A DNA stretch of 64,000 bases from Desulfoprunum benzoelyticum (GTDB lineage Bacteria; Desulfobacterota; Desulfobulbia; Desulfobulbales; Desulfocapsaceae): contig NZ_JACHEO010000003.1 in NCBI RefSeq assembly GCF_014201505.1, positions 1 through 64,000 of the forward strand. The letters are read 5' to 3'. Shown in pieces: positions 54,794-63,958 of this stretch. A program made the position numbers and the translations under genes. The notes under the pieces are model-generated. The model did no database searches, was not told the DNA's origin, and saw only the letters and a program-made list of their open reading frames with translations. Every line of letters starts with the position of its first letter. Within the stretch, counting starts at the first letter, position 1.

Positions 54794-56029
54794 ATGCTGC
54801 GAATCGGATTTCTTTTTAATCATTATTTTCCGCACCAGGTGCCCCATGCGGCGCCGTATGCCTTTGAACTGTCCAGGGGTTATCCGGATATTGATGTCGT
54901 CGTTGCCTGCTCCTCCCGGCAGGAGATGGATCTTGTCGAGGCCATAGGGGCGCTGTACCCGGGTCATCGCTGTACATTCAAAATGTTGATGGTCCCATGG
55001 TATTACAGAATGATCGACCCGGTGGTATCGAAGTGGTCGTTTATGCGCAAGCAGATCGTTCTATGGCATAATCTTGATTTTTTCAGGGGATTGAACGCCC
55101 TGGTGTCGCCCGAGGTCAATTGCGCCGATTTGCGTAAAGAACGTGGTTTGGAAAATCTGACCATGATCCGTACCCGTCATGGTGCGGGGGACCGGGATGG
55201 CGTGTTCGATGATCGGTTGTTGGCCTTTGATTTTATGCTCCTGCCGGGTCAAAAGTATGTGGACCGCCTCAACGATCAGGGATTGTTGCGGAAGGATTGC
55301 TTCGCCGTGCCAGGCTATCCAAAATTCGATGTCGTCATGGGTCTGAAAAGGAAAATTCCGCGATTATTTGCCAATGACAATCCGATCGTGGTCTATAACC
55401 CTCACTTCGACCAGTCGCAATCCTCCTGGGGCCCCATGGGCCTGCAGGTTCTTGAATTCTTTTTCCAACACCGGGAGTTCAATCTGATTTTCGCCCCCCA
55501 CGTGGTGCTATTCAAAAGGAGCCTGCGCCATGGCGCATTCCTGCCCGGGAAGTACCGCCGGACGCCGAATATCCATGTCGACACGGGCAGCGCCGCGTCA
55601 ATAGATATGACCTACTTGCTGGCAGCCGATATCTATCTCGGTGACGTGAGCAGCCAGGTCTATGAATTTTTGCTCGAACCTCGCCCCTGTCTTTTCCTCA
55701 ACGGTCATCATGTCGCCTGGCGGGGCAATCCGTCCTATTACCATTGGAGAATGGGGCAGGTCGTCGACAACATCGAGCCTGGACTCAGTCAGGCGCTGGG
55801 GCAGGTATTTACGACCCATCAGCGGTATCTGGAAAAACAACGCGAGGCCTTAGCCTATACTTTTCATACCGAGGCTGGATCCACGGCGGCTGAGAGAGGA
55901 GCGAAGACCATCGCTGATTTCGTCTCCCGGAAGGCCGGGGGGTACCCGTTTCGCACAGGAAGGTCGTTCCAGGAAAAAACTGAGCGGACAGTATCTCGGC
56001 CGATGCGTCAAAGTGGTTCCGTTGGATAA
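54794..56029 (+). CDS. CDP-glycerol glycerophosphotransferase-like (GT-B fold) protein
   Basis: 411 residues. N-terminal IGFLFNHYFPHQVPHAAPYA, then MIRTRHGAGDRDGVFDDRLL and AFDFMLLPGQKYVDRL, and the donor half VVYNPHFDQSQSSWGPMGLQ and DIYLGDVSSQVYEFLLEPRP followed by CLFLN, where the D-x-S-S-x-x-x-E/D block is characteristic of the CDP-glycerol polymerase/GT-B family. It probably transfers a polyol-phosphate or sugar-phosphate onto an envelope polymer. The codon use and moderate GC differ from the flanking high-GC genes, which suggests transfer. Confidence 0.8.
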   Translation: MLRIGFLFNHYFPHQVPHAAPYAFELSRGYPDIDVVVACSSRQEMDLVEAIGALYPGHRCTFKMLMVPWYYRMIDPVVSKWSFMRKQIVLWHNLDFFRGLNALVSPEVNCADLRKERGLENLTMIRTRHGAGDRDGVFDDRLLAFDFMLLPGQKYVDRLNDQGLLRKDCFAVPGYPKFDVVMGLKRKIPRLFANDNPIVVYNPHFDQSQSSWGPMGLQVLEFFFQHREFNLIFAPHVVLFKRSLRHGAFLPGKYRRTPNIHVDTGSAASIDMTYLLAADIYLGDVSSQVYEFLLEPRPCLFLNGHHVAWRGNPSYYHWRMGQVVDNIEPGLSQALGQVFTTHQRYLEKQREALAYTFHTEAGSTAAERGAKTIADFVSRKAGGYPFRTGRSFQEKTERTVSRPMRQSGSVG

Positions 56030-56044
56030 AGAAAGAGGTTTCAG

Positions 56045-56281
56045 TTGCAGGACTTACGGTCGAGAACTTTCACTTCTCGACCTGACAGGGATGGAGATGT
56101 GGTCTACCTGATTGCCTACGCCATCAAAGATGGTGATTACATCAAGTGCTCGAAATGCGGTCAGCAACTTTGGGTGCCGAAAATTTATTCGCCTGATTGT
56201 CTTCAAGAAGACCCGAAAACGTCATGGGGACAGGGAAATGGGAGCGCATTGAGATGTTTCATCATTTTGTCGTCTGGCTGA
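56045..56281 (+). CDS. Possible short CxxC-containing ORF
   Basis: 78 codons from a TTG. It contains [19 protein letters not shown], which looks like half of a zinc ribbon, but the tail overlaps the DedA start and shows no protein-like character. Either the remnant of a small zinc protein or chance. Confidence 0.25.
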   Translation: MQDLRSRTFTSRPDRDGDVVYLIAYAIKDGDYIKCSKCGQQLWVPKIYSPDCLQEDPKTSWGQGNGSALRCFIILSSG

Positions 56282-56883
56282 CCGATACCATCGGCCAATG
56301 GGGTTATCCGGGCATCGTGATGCTCATGGCCTTGGAATCTTCTTTCTTTCCGTTTCCCAGTGAAGTGGTCATTCCGCCTGCCGCCTACCTTGCTGCGAGC
56401 GGGAAGATGAATATCGGAATGGTCGTCCTTTGCGGCACATTGGGGAGCCTGCTGGGGGCTGTGTTCAACTATTGGTTCGCCCTGAAGTTTGGAAGGTTGT
56501 TTTTTGAAAAATATGGGCGATACCTGCTGGTCAGCCCCAAGTCCCTGGAAAAGGCCGACCGGTTTTTTGAGCGTCATGGGCATATCAGCACCTTTATCGG
56601 CCGTTTGCTGCCGGGAATTCGGCAGTATATTTCCTTGCCTGCAGGGTTGGCCCGTATGAATATCTTTATCTTTTGCACGGCCACGGCATTGGGCGCCGGA
56701 ATATGGGTATTGATCCTGGCGAGCATGGGCTACTGGTTCGGACGCAACGAGCAACTGGTGTTGCAAAACCTGCACTGGGCCACACTGATTTTGATGGTCG
56801 GATGCGGCGTCATTGTGTTTTTTTACTGGCGCACATGGCAAAGCCATATCAGGCGGACACAGGAACTTGAGACCAGGTTATGA
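56254..56883 (+). CDS. DedA-family membrane protein
   Basis: 209 residues from the ATG at 56254. Family motifs: [20 protein letters not shown] (the amphipathic E...P-P-E segment), GALFGA-like [18 protein letters not shown] and [20 protein letters not shown] with the conserved G-R-x-x-P-x-x-R. DedA proteins are phospholipid or undecaprenyl-phosphate flippases needed for envelope homeostasis and for polymyxin resistance in several species. That fits the lipid-sugar genes on either side. Confidence 0.93.
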   Translation: MFHHFVVWLTDTIGQWGYPGIVMLMALESSFFPFPSEVVIPPAAYLAASGKMNIGMVVLCGTLGSLLGAVFNYWFALKFGRLFFEKYGRYLLVSPKSLEKADRFFERHGHISTFIGRLLPGIRQYISLPAGLARMNIFIFCTATALGAGIWVLILASMGYWFGRNEQLVLQNLHWATLILMVGCGVIVFFYWRTWQSHIRRTQELETRL

Positions 56884-56979
56884 AGATGACCACGCCGCTC
56901 ATACGTATCCCAATCAGCGGCTGGGTACTCGGCCTTGTGAGCATATGGGGTCTGTCGACAGTAATGGAGACCAAAATGA

Positions 56980-57150
56980 TCACGCAATACGCTGCCGCTT
57001 GTAATATTTGCGTTTAAATGCGGCCGACGGGAGATGGCCGAGTTTCTTCTGGCGGCGCTGCCGATTGTAGAAGATCTCAATGTACTCTCTGAACTTCTTG
57101 GTGCGCATCCTGTTGGAGATTCTCCTCATTGGACACAACTTGGCTGGTTC
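56980..57150 (-). pseudogene. IS3-family transposase OrfB C-terminal remnant
   Basis: Minus strand reads RMRTKKFREYIEIFYNRQRR then QKKLGHLPSAAFKRKYY to a TGA at 56980-56982. The YIEIFYNRQRR...LG motif is the typical end of the IS3-group integrase core. Upstream similarity fades after about 50 codons. No partner OrfA or terminal repeats were found. Confidence 0.8.
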
Positions 57151-57431
57151 TTGCCAATTCTGCTTTTGTATCGGCTATTTTGAACTTACCTCATCAAATT
57201 GCTACATCGTTTCCGGGATATATTGTCAACCGAAATTGAAGATTTGATGAAGGCGCCAGCACCCATCCGCCCTTGAGTTCATCCCCCTTCAGTCAATTCC
57301 AGCGTTCATACTTCCCGTCCGAAAAACCGGCCTTCGCCGGTCATTGCGGTTCATCATTTCTTCATCTTCATCGATTACCCTGTCATCCGTAGCACGCAAG
57401 GCATACGGTAACCAATGCAGAGAGGTAATCC
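57151..57431. promoter_or_regulatory. Leader region of the GT2-GtrA-ArnT fusion gene
   Basis: Contains the 46-bp segment (57209-57254) that is duplicated at 53375-53422 and the GAGAGGTAATCC ribosome-binding region before the ATG. No clear promoter hexamers or RNA elements. The rest of 57151-57431 shows no gene. Confidence 0.5.
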
Positions 57432-60131
57432 ATGAATTCAATCTCAATCATTATCCCGACCAGGAACGAACGGGACAACATCGTCCCCTTGCTGGAGCGG
57501 ATAACCGCGGCTGTCTCCACTTTGGCGCATGACACTGAAATTGTCTTTGTTGACGACGGCTCAACCGACGGCACCCGTTCCGAAATCAACGGCTACAAGG
57601 GGCCGCTGCCGGTGCGGCTGATCTGCCGTGACGATGAAACCGGCCTGGCCAGCGCGGTCTGCGCCGGCGCCCGGGCGGCGGCCGGTGATCTGCTGGTGGT
57701 GATGGATGCCGATCTCAGCCACCCGCCCGAGGTCATCCCCGACCTGCTCCAGCCCCTGCTCGATGGCAGCCGGGATATGATCGTCGGCAGCCGCTACATC
57801 CCCGGCGGCTCGACCCCGGAGTGGCCCTGGACGAGGAAGGTCGCCTCACGCCTCGCCACCCTGCCGGCCCGCCTGTTCACCGCGATCCATGATCCTCTGG
57901 CCGGCTTTTTCTCGATCCGCCGGGAGTTCCTGCTCGCCGTCCGGCAACCGGTCACCGGTTTCAAGATCGCCCTGCAAATCCTGGCCACCAGTCCGGACCT
58001 GCGCGCTGCCGAGGTCCCGATCACCTTTATCGACAGGACACAGGGCAGCTCCAAGATGAACGGCGCGGTCATCCTCGAGTATCTCAAGCAGTTGGCCGCC
58101 CTCGGCGGGCTGCCGCTCGAGGCGGTCGGCAAAAAGGAGCTGACCACCCTGGCGACCAGCGTCGTCATCCTCGATTTCCTCATATTTCACCTGCTGCAGT
58201 ACAATGGCTTCGAACTCGCGGTCGTCCATATCTTCAGTTTTCTTCTGGCCTGCAATCTCGGCTACATCATCACCGCCACCACCACCGACGATCCCCTCTC
58301 CTATTTCCGGCCCGCCGCCCTGCTGCGCTACCAGTGTATCCTTCTGCCGGTCCTGTTCCTCCGTGGCGGCATCATGGCCGCCATGGCGCCATGGTTCCCA
58401 GACTGGTCATGGCTGCTGTCGGTGGCGGCCGCCTGTTACAGTCTGTGCGCTGCGACGGCAGGGTTTCTCCTGGTCTCAGGCAACAGGAACAGGGCCTGCG
58501 GCCCGGTGAACTGGCGCTTGGCGACGCTGTTCATCGTCGCCTATACCGTCATCCTGCGGCTCGTCTACTTCGGGACCTTCGAACTCACCCAGGAGGAGGC
58601 CTATTATTGGAACTACAGCCAGCACATGGCCATGGGCTATCTCGATCATCCACCGATGGTCGCCCTGATGATCTGGGTCGGCACCCACCTGTTTGGCAAT
58701 TCCGAGGCAGGCGTCCGTGTCGGGGCCCTGGTGTGCTGGATCATCACCGCCTGGTTCAGCTACCGCCTCACCCTTTCGGCCTTCGACAGGAAGATCGCCC
58801 TCAACAGTCTGGTGCTGATCGCCGCTCTGCCGCTGTTTTTCGGGACGGCCCTGATCATGACCCCCGACGCGCCCCTGATCGCCTGCTGGGCCGGGACCCT
58901 GTTTTACCTTCATCGCGCCCTGATCGATGGCGACCAGCGCTCCTGGATCGGAGTCGGGATCTGGCTCGGCCTCGGTCTGCTCTCGAAATACACCATCATA
59001 CTCCTCGGACCGGCGACCATCCTGTTCATGGTGAGCGACCGCCGCTCCCGCCGCTGGTTCGCCAGCCCCCGGCCCTATCTCGCGGCCGCGCTGGCGATGG
59101 TGATTTTTTCGCCGGTTATCTTCTGGAACTATCGTCATGCCTGGGCGTCGTTTCTGTTTCAGAGTCAACACCGGCTTGCCGATCAGTTCATGTTTTCCAC
59201 CCCGGAACTGTTAGGCTCCATACTCCTGCTGCTGACCCCGACGGGTCTGTTCGCCGTCTGGGCTGTTGGTTACACCCACCGCAAACTGGAACCGGGTGTT
59301 ACCGCCCTTGTGGCTGATCGCCGCCGTCGCCACCGGCTGTTCGCCCTCTGCATGGCGCTAGTGCCCCTCTCCGTCTTCGTCTTCTTCAGCTTTTCCAGGG
59401 AGGTCAAGCTGAGTTGGGCCGGCCCCTTGTGGCTGGCCTGCATTCCGCTGATGGCCTCGTCACTGCCGACCAGTGATGCAGGCGGCAGGATTCGATCTGT
59501 CGTCCAGCGGGCCTGGTCGGTCACCCTTGTTTGCCTGGTCCTGGGCTATGGTCTGATTCTCCATTATTTCTCTCTTGGTATTCCCGGTATCCCGTTCAAC
59601 ACCGGCGCCTTCCTGTTCGGCGGTGAAGATCTGGCCGACCGGGTCGAACAGACCGTCAGGCGGGTCGAGGCCAAAAGAGGTGCGCCCCCCGTCGTCGTCG
59701 GCATGGACAAGTACCAAATTGCCAGCGGCCTGGCGTTTTACCGGGTGAAGACGTTCAATCCCTCGGAACGGGGTTCGTCGCCCCAATCGGCTCCGGAAAC
59801 AACCGGACGACATCTCTTCAACCTGGGCTCGTTGATGTACGCCTTCTGGCAGGCACCGGCGGCACTGACGGGCAGGGATCTGCTGGTCATCGCCGACGAA
59901 GAGGAGAAACTCGACAATCGGCTCTTTGTCGGGAGGGTAAAAGAACTCGGCAAAATTCGTTCTTTCCCGGTAAAAAAACACGGCAAGGAGGTCGGCGTGT
60001 ATTATTATCGGCTGTTAACCCGGTATCGTCCCAACGGGCCTGTCGACAACGGCGCCAGAACCACCCCTCGCTCCGCCATTGCCGTCAGGCCAATTTTTAC
60101 GGCAGCAGCCACCAACACCAGGCGATTATGA
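57432..60131 (+). CDS. Triple fusion: GT2 polyprenyl-phosphate sugar synthase, GtrA-like flippase and ArnT-like transferase
   Basis: 899 residues. Residues 1-225: GT-A synthase with SISIIIPTRNERDNIVPLLE, EIVFVDDGSTDGTRSEI and VVMDADLSHPPEVIPDL. About 240-355: four membrane helices with VVILDFLIFHLLQYNGFELA and VVHIFSFLLACNLGYII, like a GtrA flippase. About 370-880: PMT/GT83-type transferase with TQEEAYYWNYSQHMAMGYLD and HPPMVALMIWVGTHLFGNSE, then KYTIILLGPATILFMVSDRR. One polypeptide could therefore make, flip and transfer a lipid-linked sugar. The stop overlaps the response-regulator start (ATGA), so sensor and enzyme are co-expressed. The acceptor is inferred to be lipid A. Confidence 0.88.
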   Translation: MNSISIIIPTRNERDNIVPLLERITAAVSTLAHDTEIVFVDDGSTDGTRSEINGYKGPLPVRLICRDDETGLASAVCAGARAAAGDLLVVMDADLSHPPEVIPDLLQPLLDGSRDMIVGSRYIPGGSTPEWPWTRKVASRLATLPARLFTAIHDPLAGFFSIRREFLLAVRQPVTGFKIALQILATSPDLRAAEVPITFIDRTQGSSKMNGAVILEYLKQLAALGGLPLEAVGKKELTTLATSVVILDFLIFHLLQYNGFELAVVHIFSFLLACNLGYIITATTTDDPLSYFRPAALLRYQCILLPVLFLRGGIMAAMAPWFPDWSWLLSVAAACYSLCAATAGFLLVSGNRNRACGPVNWRLATLFIVAYTVILRLVYFGTFELTQEEAYYWNYSQHMAMGYLDHPPMVALMIWVGTHLFGNSEAGVRVGALVCWIITAWFSYRLTLSAFDRKIALNSLVLIAALPLFFGTALIMTPDAPLIACWAGTLFYLHRALIDGDQRSWIGVGIWLGLGLLSKYTIILLGPATILFMVSDRRSRRWFASPRPYLAAALAMVIFSPVIFWNYRHAWASFLFQSQHRLADQFMFSTPELLGSILLLLTPTGLFAVWAVGYTHRKLEPGVTALVADRRRRHRLFALCMALVPLSVFVFFSFSREVKLSWAGPLWLACIPLMASSLPTSDAGGRIRSVVQRAWSVTLVCLVLGYGLILHYFSLGIPGIPFNTGAFLFGGEDLADRVEQTVRRVEAKRGAPPVVVGMDKYQIASGLAFYRVKTFNPSERGSSPQSAPETTGRHLFNLGSLMYAFWQAPAALTGRDLLVIADEEEKLDNRLFVGRVKELGKIRSFPVKKHGKEVGVYYYRLLTRYRPNGPVDNGARTTPRSAIAVRPIFTAAATNTRRL

Positions 60132-60808
60132 ACATCCTGATCATCGACGACGAACCCTATCTGCTCGAAAAACTCGGCTCGGTGCTAACCGATGAGTTTT
60201 ACTCCGTCGCAACGGCGGGGGACGGAAGGGAAGGGTTGGACAAAATCTGGAATGATACCTACGATCTGATCCTTCTCGACATCATGCTGCCGGGCATGAG
60301 CGGCCTCGAGATTCTGGCGGAGATCCGGGCCGCCGGGATCCAGACTCCCGTCCTAATGCTGACTGCCAAGGGCGACATCGACGATAAGGTCAAGGGGCTC
60401 AATCTCGGTGCCGACGACTATCTTGCCAAGCCGTTCTCCCTGGCCGAACTGCTGGCCAGGGTGCGGGCCCTGATCCGGAGGGGAAAAACCGGCAGTCCAA
60501 TGATCGAGATCGGCACTCTCCGCCTCAATACGATCAGCCGGGAGGTCACCAGAAACGGCGTACCCCTCATCCTCACCGCCAAGGAGTTCGCCATCCTTGA
60601 ATTCCTGCTGCACAACCAGGGCCGGGCGGTATCGCGCTTCACCCTGGCCGAGCATGTCTGGGGCGACAATTTCGATCCGTTCAGCATGTCGAACTTCATC
60701 GATGTCCATATGAGCAAGCTGCGGAAAAAACTGAACACTCCGGAGAACGAACCGTTGATCAGGACGGTCCGGGGGGTCGGCTATCGCATCGACAAGGAAG
60801 GGACATGA
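60128..60808 (+). CDS. OmpR/PhoB-family response regulator
   Basis: 226 residues. Receiver domain with acidic pocket IDDE, phospho-acceptor Asp in LILLDIMLPGMSGLEIL, LMLTAKGD and LAKPFSLAELLARVRAL with the conserved Lys. A winged-helix DNA-binding domain follows: LTAKEFAILEFLLHNQGRAV, HVWGDNFDPFSMSNFIDVHM then SKLRKKL and IRTVRGVGYRI. Overlaps both the fusion gene and the kinase gene by 4 nt, so the enzyme and its regulator form one coupled operon. Related to regulators that control lipid A modification (PmrA/PhoP/CprR types) by position, not by proof. Confidence 0.95.
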   Translation: MNILIIDDEPYLLEKLGSVLTDEFYSVATAGDGREGLDKIWNDTYDLILLDIMLPGMSGLEILAEIRAAGIQTPVLMLTAKGDIDDKVKGLNLGADDYLAKPFSLAELLARVRALIRRGKTGSPMIEIGTLRLNTISREVTRNGVPLILTAKEFAILEFLLHNQGRAVSRFTLAEHVWGDNFDPFSMSNFIDVHMSKLRKKLNTPENEPLIRTVRGVGYRIDKEGT

Positions 60809-62211
60809 GAATCCGAACGAAGTTCACCCTCTGGATCTCGCTGGTTTCTCTGTCGACGACGATCGTTGCCGCGTTCTTCGTCTACATCGAGTTGCTCGAA
60901 GAACCGTACAAACTGATCGATCGCGAACTGTACGAAGTGGCCGGTGCCGCCCTCAACGTAGTGGATTTTTCCCATCCCGCCGAGATCGGAGGGAGGCTGC
61001 AGAAACTGGACTACCATATCAACAGGTACTGGTTCAAAATGATCGATAGCAACGGCAAAGCGCTTTTTTCTTCGCCACTGGCCCGGCTGTTCGATATCCC
61101 GCGCCGATCGGATAAAGGGAAATTTTTCATCAGGCAGAAAATATCTCTGGCTCAATTGTGGATAGATCCTGGAGATCTTGACGAATTAAACGAGGTTACC
61201 GATGATGTCGTCAATTTTCGGGTGGTGACGGTGTCGCGGGACACGCCGAGCGGAACCTTTACGGTGATGATCGCCAAGCCGCTGCTGTTTTTCGATATTG
61301 AACTGCAGGAGTTGCGGTCAAGTGTTGCCTGGGGTATCTGCGTCGCCGTCGTCTTGGTCTTTCTGGCCAGTTATTTCCTGGCGGGACGGATGCTGCGGCC
61401 GATATCGACGATCAACCACCATATCCGGATGATCCGTGAACAGTCGCTTGATCGGAGGATCCCGCTGGGCGACAGTCGCGATGAGCTGCACGTCCTGTCG
61501 ACCTCGCTCAACATGATGTTCGATCGCCTGCAGTATTCGTTCACCCAGCAAAAAGAGTTCATCGGCAATGCCGCCCACGAACTGAAGAGTCCGCTGACCA
61601 TCCTGATGCTCGGCCATGAAGAGTTGCTGGCCGGCGACCCCCCGGAAAAGGTTCGCCAGGAGTTGGAAAAACAGCTCAACACCATGCGCCGGCTGAGCCG
61701 ACTGGTCCGCGACCTCCTCGATATCTCGAGGTTGGAGCAGGGAGAGACCTGCCACCGTCAACCCGTCCGGCTCGATCAGCTGATCGGTCAGGTGGTCGAG
61801 GATTACCAGGAAATGCTGCAGGCGCGGCGGATCAGCGTCGAGATCGACACGGCTGCGGCGAGTCTTGCCGGTGACCCGGAACAGCTGCTGCGGCTGCTGA
61901 TCAACCTGATCGACAATGCCATCAAGTACAATCTGGCGGCCGACGGCCGCATCGTGATCAGGACGGAGAAGAACAACGGGCAGATGGTGTTGACCATCGC
62001 CAATACCGGGCTATCGATCCCCGCCGCTGATCTGCCGAGGATCTTCGATCAATTTTACCGGGTGGAAAAGTCGCGCTCCCAGGCGTATGGCGGCTCGGGC
62101 CTGGGCCTGACCATCGTCAAACGGATCGTCGAACTGCATGGCGGATCGATCGAGGCGGCCAGTCACGACGGCTGGATCACGTTCACCATTGTTTTACCCG
62201 AGATGTCCTGA
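60805..62211 (+). CDS. Sensor histidine kinase
   Basis: 468 residues: membrane helix 1 at about 8-30, a roughly 140-residue periplasmic sensor, helix 2 at about 170-195 (AVVLVFLASYFLAGRMLRP), HAMP, HisKA with the phospho-His in GNAAHELKSPLTIL, and a HATPase domain with N-box IDNAIKYNLA, G1 box FDQFYRVEKSRSQAYGGSGL and GLTIVKRIVELHGG. It pairs with the regulator encoded immediately upstream. The sensor domain has no recognised family; antimicrobial peptides or divalent cations are typical signals for such lipid-A-linked kinases but are not shown here. Confidence 0.95.
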   Translation: MRIRTKFTLWISLVSLSTTIVAAFFVYIELLEEPYKLIDRELYEVAGAALNVVDFSHPAEIGGRLQKLDYHINRYWFKMIDSNGKALFSSPLARLFDIPRRSDKGKFFIRQKISLAQLWIDPGDLDELNEVTDDVVNFRVVTVSRDTPSGTFTVMIAKPLLFFDIELQELRSSVAWGICVAVVLVFLASYFLAGRMLRPISTINHHIRMIREQSLDRRIPLGDSRDELHVLSTSLNMMFDRLQYSFTQQKEFIGNAAHELKSPLTILMLGHEELLAGDPPEKVRQELEKQLNTMRRLSRLVRDLLDISRLEQGETCHRQPVRLDQLIGQVVEDYQEMLQARRISVEIDTAAASLAGDPEQLLRLLINLIDNAIKYNLAADGRIVIRTEKNNGQMVLTIANTGLSIPAADLPRIFDQFYRVEKSRSQAYGGSGLGLTIVKRIVELHGGSIEAASHDGWITFTIVLPEMS

Positions 62212-62307
62212 CTCGAAAGCCATATGTATCGCAGCGTTCCGACCAAATTCCGGCCGCCAGTTTGGCTGTGCCGCCAACACCTGGCATCCACTCGCCCTGT
62301 CGCCGCC

Positions 62308-62919
62308 ATGAGGTCGCTGTACCATCTCACTGTCATGATGCTGCTCTTCTGTCTGTTTGCAAACGGTGTAAACGCGAGCGAAAATGACAGTCTCTGGGAA
62401 CGATCGCTTACGGCCGTGAACGACACCACTCCCTTCGCCATCGCTGATCCGGAAGACCAGGAAAAAGGCTGGTTCCACGGGGCCTGGGGCGGAATCAAAC
62501 AGATATGGGACAAGGGAAATTCGGATTTCTACCTCTCCGGCCGATACTGGCACACCTCCTTGGGTTTCACGGACGAGGACCGGGACCGGTACGACGACTG
62601 GGGACTCGGCGGCGGCTACGGCCGAAGCCTCACTGACGAGAAGGGCAACCAGCGGATGCTGTACGCCCTGATCGCCCAAGACTCCTTCGAAAAACCGATG
62701 TACCTCACGGGCGTCGGCTGGTTGGCGCAATGGCGGATGCCCGGGGACCTGCGCGTCGGCGCCGGCTACTCGGTGGCAATCATTGCCAACAGCATCGCCA
62801 CCGACTATATTCCTTTTCCCGCTCCGGCCCCCCTGGTGAGCATCGGCAACGAAAAAGTCTCCCTCTACTGCACCTTCTTCAATTCTATCCTCTACTTCTT
62901 CGCGAAGACGAGCTTCTAG
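62308..62919 (+). CDS. pagP: PagP-like outer-membrane lipid A acyltransferase
   Basis: 203 residues from the ATG at 62308, chosen because it yields a signal peptide ending near FANGVNASEND; an upstream ATG at 62224 adds a basic stretch. PagP features: an N-terminal amphipathic start followed by SDFYLSGRYWHTSLGFTDED with the catalytic-site His, YDDWGLGGGYGRSLTDEKGN, the Asp-Ser pair in LIAQDSFEKPMYLTGVGW and strands ending PFPAPAPLVSIGNEKVSLYC. PagP transfers a palmitate from phospholipid to lipid A. It lies 97 nt after the kinase, so the operon probably combines sugar and acyl modification of lipid A. The call rests on motif order; the exact acyl specificity is unknown. Confidence 0.85.
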   Translation: MRSLYHLTVMMLLFCLFANGVNASENDSLWERSLTAVNDTTPFAIADPEDQEKGWFHGAWGGIKQIWDKGNSDFYLSGRYWHTSLGFTDEDRDRYDDWGLGGGYGRSLTDEKGNQRMLYALIAQDSFEKPMYLTGVGWLAQWRMPGDLRVGAGYSVAIIANSIATDYIPFPAPAPLVSIGNEKVSLYCTFFNSILYFFAKTSF

Positions 62920-63212
62920 CCTTCCAGTGTTGCCGATTTGCGGCGAGAGACCGGCCAGTGCCGGCGAGGGTTTTCAGTCTGTTCCGGCCCGCAATCGACA
63001 TCACCTCTTCCACCTCCCGGGCGTTTTTTCGACGGCTGCGCGATGGTTTTCCATCCCTCTATCCATTGCAATGACCCGTCCGATTGATGGGGGGCCCCAC
63101 GGGATTCTCCCAATTTTTATGGTGCACGCCACTTAGCTGATGTTATATGTGATGATTAGCTTGGGACAGTCTTTGTGTGGCCAAGGGTTTCCTGGGCATA
63201 AAGGCTGAGCAG
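62920..63212. other. Intergenic, nothing recognised
   Basis: About 290 bp downstream of pagP with no RNA, repeat or gene signature. No clear terminator was found. Confidence 0.35.
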
Positions 63213-63535
63213 ATGAATACGACCGTTCAGAGGTTGAAGGAAGAACAGACCGCGCGCCCTTGAACTGCTGAGCCGCAGCAAACCGGAGCTGCAGGCCCGG
63301 TTCGGCAGGCATGACCCGGCTGTCGTTGTTCGGCTCGACCGCCCGCGATACGGCGACCAGCGGCAGCGATGTCGATATTCTGGTAGCTTTCGACGGCCCG
63401 GCTACCCCCAAACGTTATTTCGGGGTGCAGTTCTGCCCCGAGGATCTGCTCGGCGGCCCGGTCGATCTGTTGACAGAAATGGCCCTGCGGTCGGAGTTGC
63501 GCCCCTACATCGAACAGGAGCGGGTCGATGTCTGA
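63213..63535 (+). pseudogene. Nucleotidyltransferase (MNT-type antitoxin), frameshifted
   Basis: A start at 63213 gives MNTTVQRLKEEQTARP, then a stop; the next frame supplies LELLSRSKPELQARFG; the third, from 63311, gives RLSLFGSTARDTATSGSDVD, ILVAFDGPATPKRYFGVQFC and the normal end LRPYIEQERVDV. The GS...SDVDILV motif is the catalytic core of minimal nucleotidyltransferases paired with HEPN toxins. Two shifts within about 70 bp break the 5' part, though the ORF from 63311 could still be translated. Confidence 0.75.
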
Positions 63536-63602
63536 TGCCAAACAGCGCGAACGGCGTTTATCTCTCGGCGATTTGATATCGACATCCTCATCGCTCCGGT
63601 AA
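63528..63602 (+). pseudogene. HEPN toxin N-terminal stump
   Basis: MSDAKQRERRLSLGDLISTS and SSLR then stop. It begins at an ATG overlapping the MNT stop, the usual HEPN-MNT coupling, and starts like HEPN-family proteins (MSDxKR...L.D.I), but is truncated after about 24 codons. The module is dead. Confidence 0.55.
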
Positions 63603-63715
63603 TATGGCTTCAGGTGTTGAATCATCGGGCTTGCCTTTCGCATCGGAAAAAGCGGTTACGGATGCCGACGGACAAGTCATATGTGTCGTTGTAGGGATAA
63701 TCGAAAAAGCAACCG

Positions 63716-63958
63716 ATGAACGGTTTAAAAGAAATGGAAGAGTTATTCGATGAGTTCTTGAGAAAGTACGAAAGCGGCGAGATCCATAAAGAAGAGTGGG
63801 AGACCAGGCCACCGGCAGAATTACACCTGTTCAGGTGTCGGAGCCCGAGAACCGTGCCGTCCAGTCTCTTGCAGGAATTTTCGGGAAGCGAGTCGTCTTC
63901 ATCCGCAACGACAGCGACCTCGAAGACAGGGATTTCGTTTGCTCCCCCTGAAGGGTGA
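63716..63958 (+). CDS. Hypothetical short ORF near the window end
   Basis: 80 codons. The first 30 (MNGLKEMEELFDEFLRKYES then GEIHKEEWE) look like a helical protein start; the rest is Ser-rich and less convincing. An overlapping frame at 63604-63753 (MASGVESSGLPFASEKAV) also lacks recognisable features. The region appears to be decayed; the call is weak. Confidence 0.25.
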   Translation: MNGLKEMEELFDEFLRKYESGEIHKEEWETRPPAELHLFRCRSPRTVPSSLLQEFSGSESSSSATTATSKTGISFAPPEG

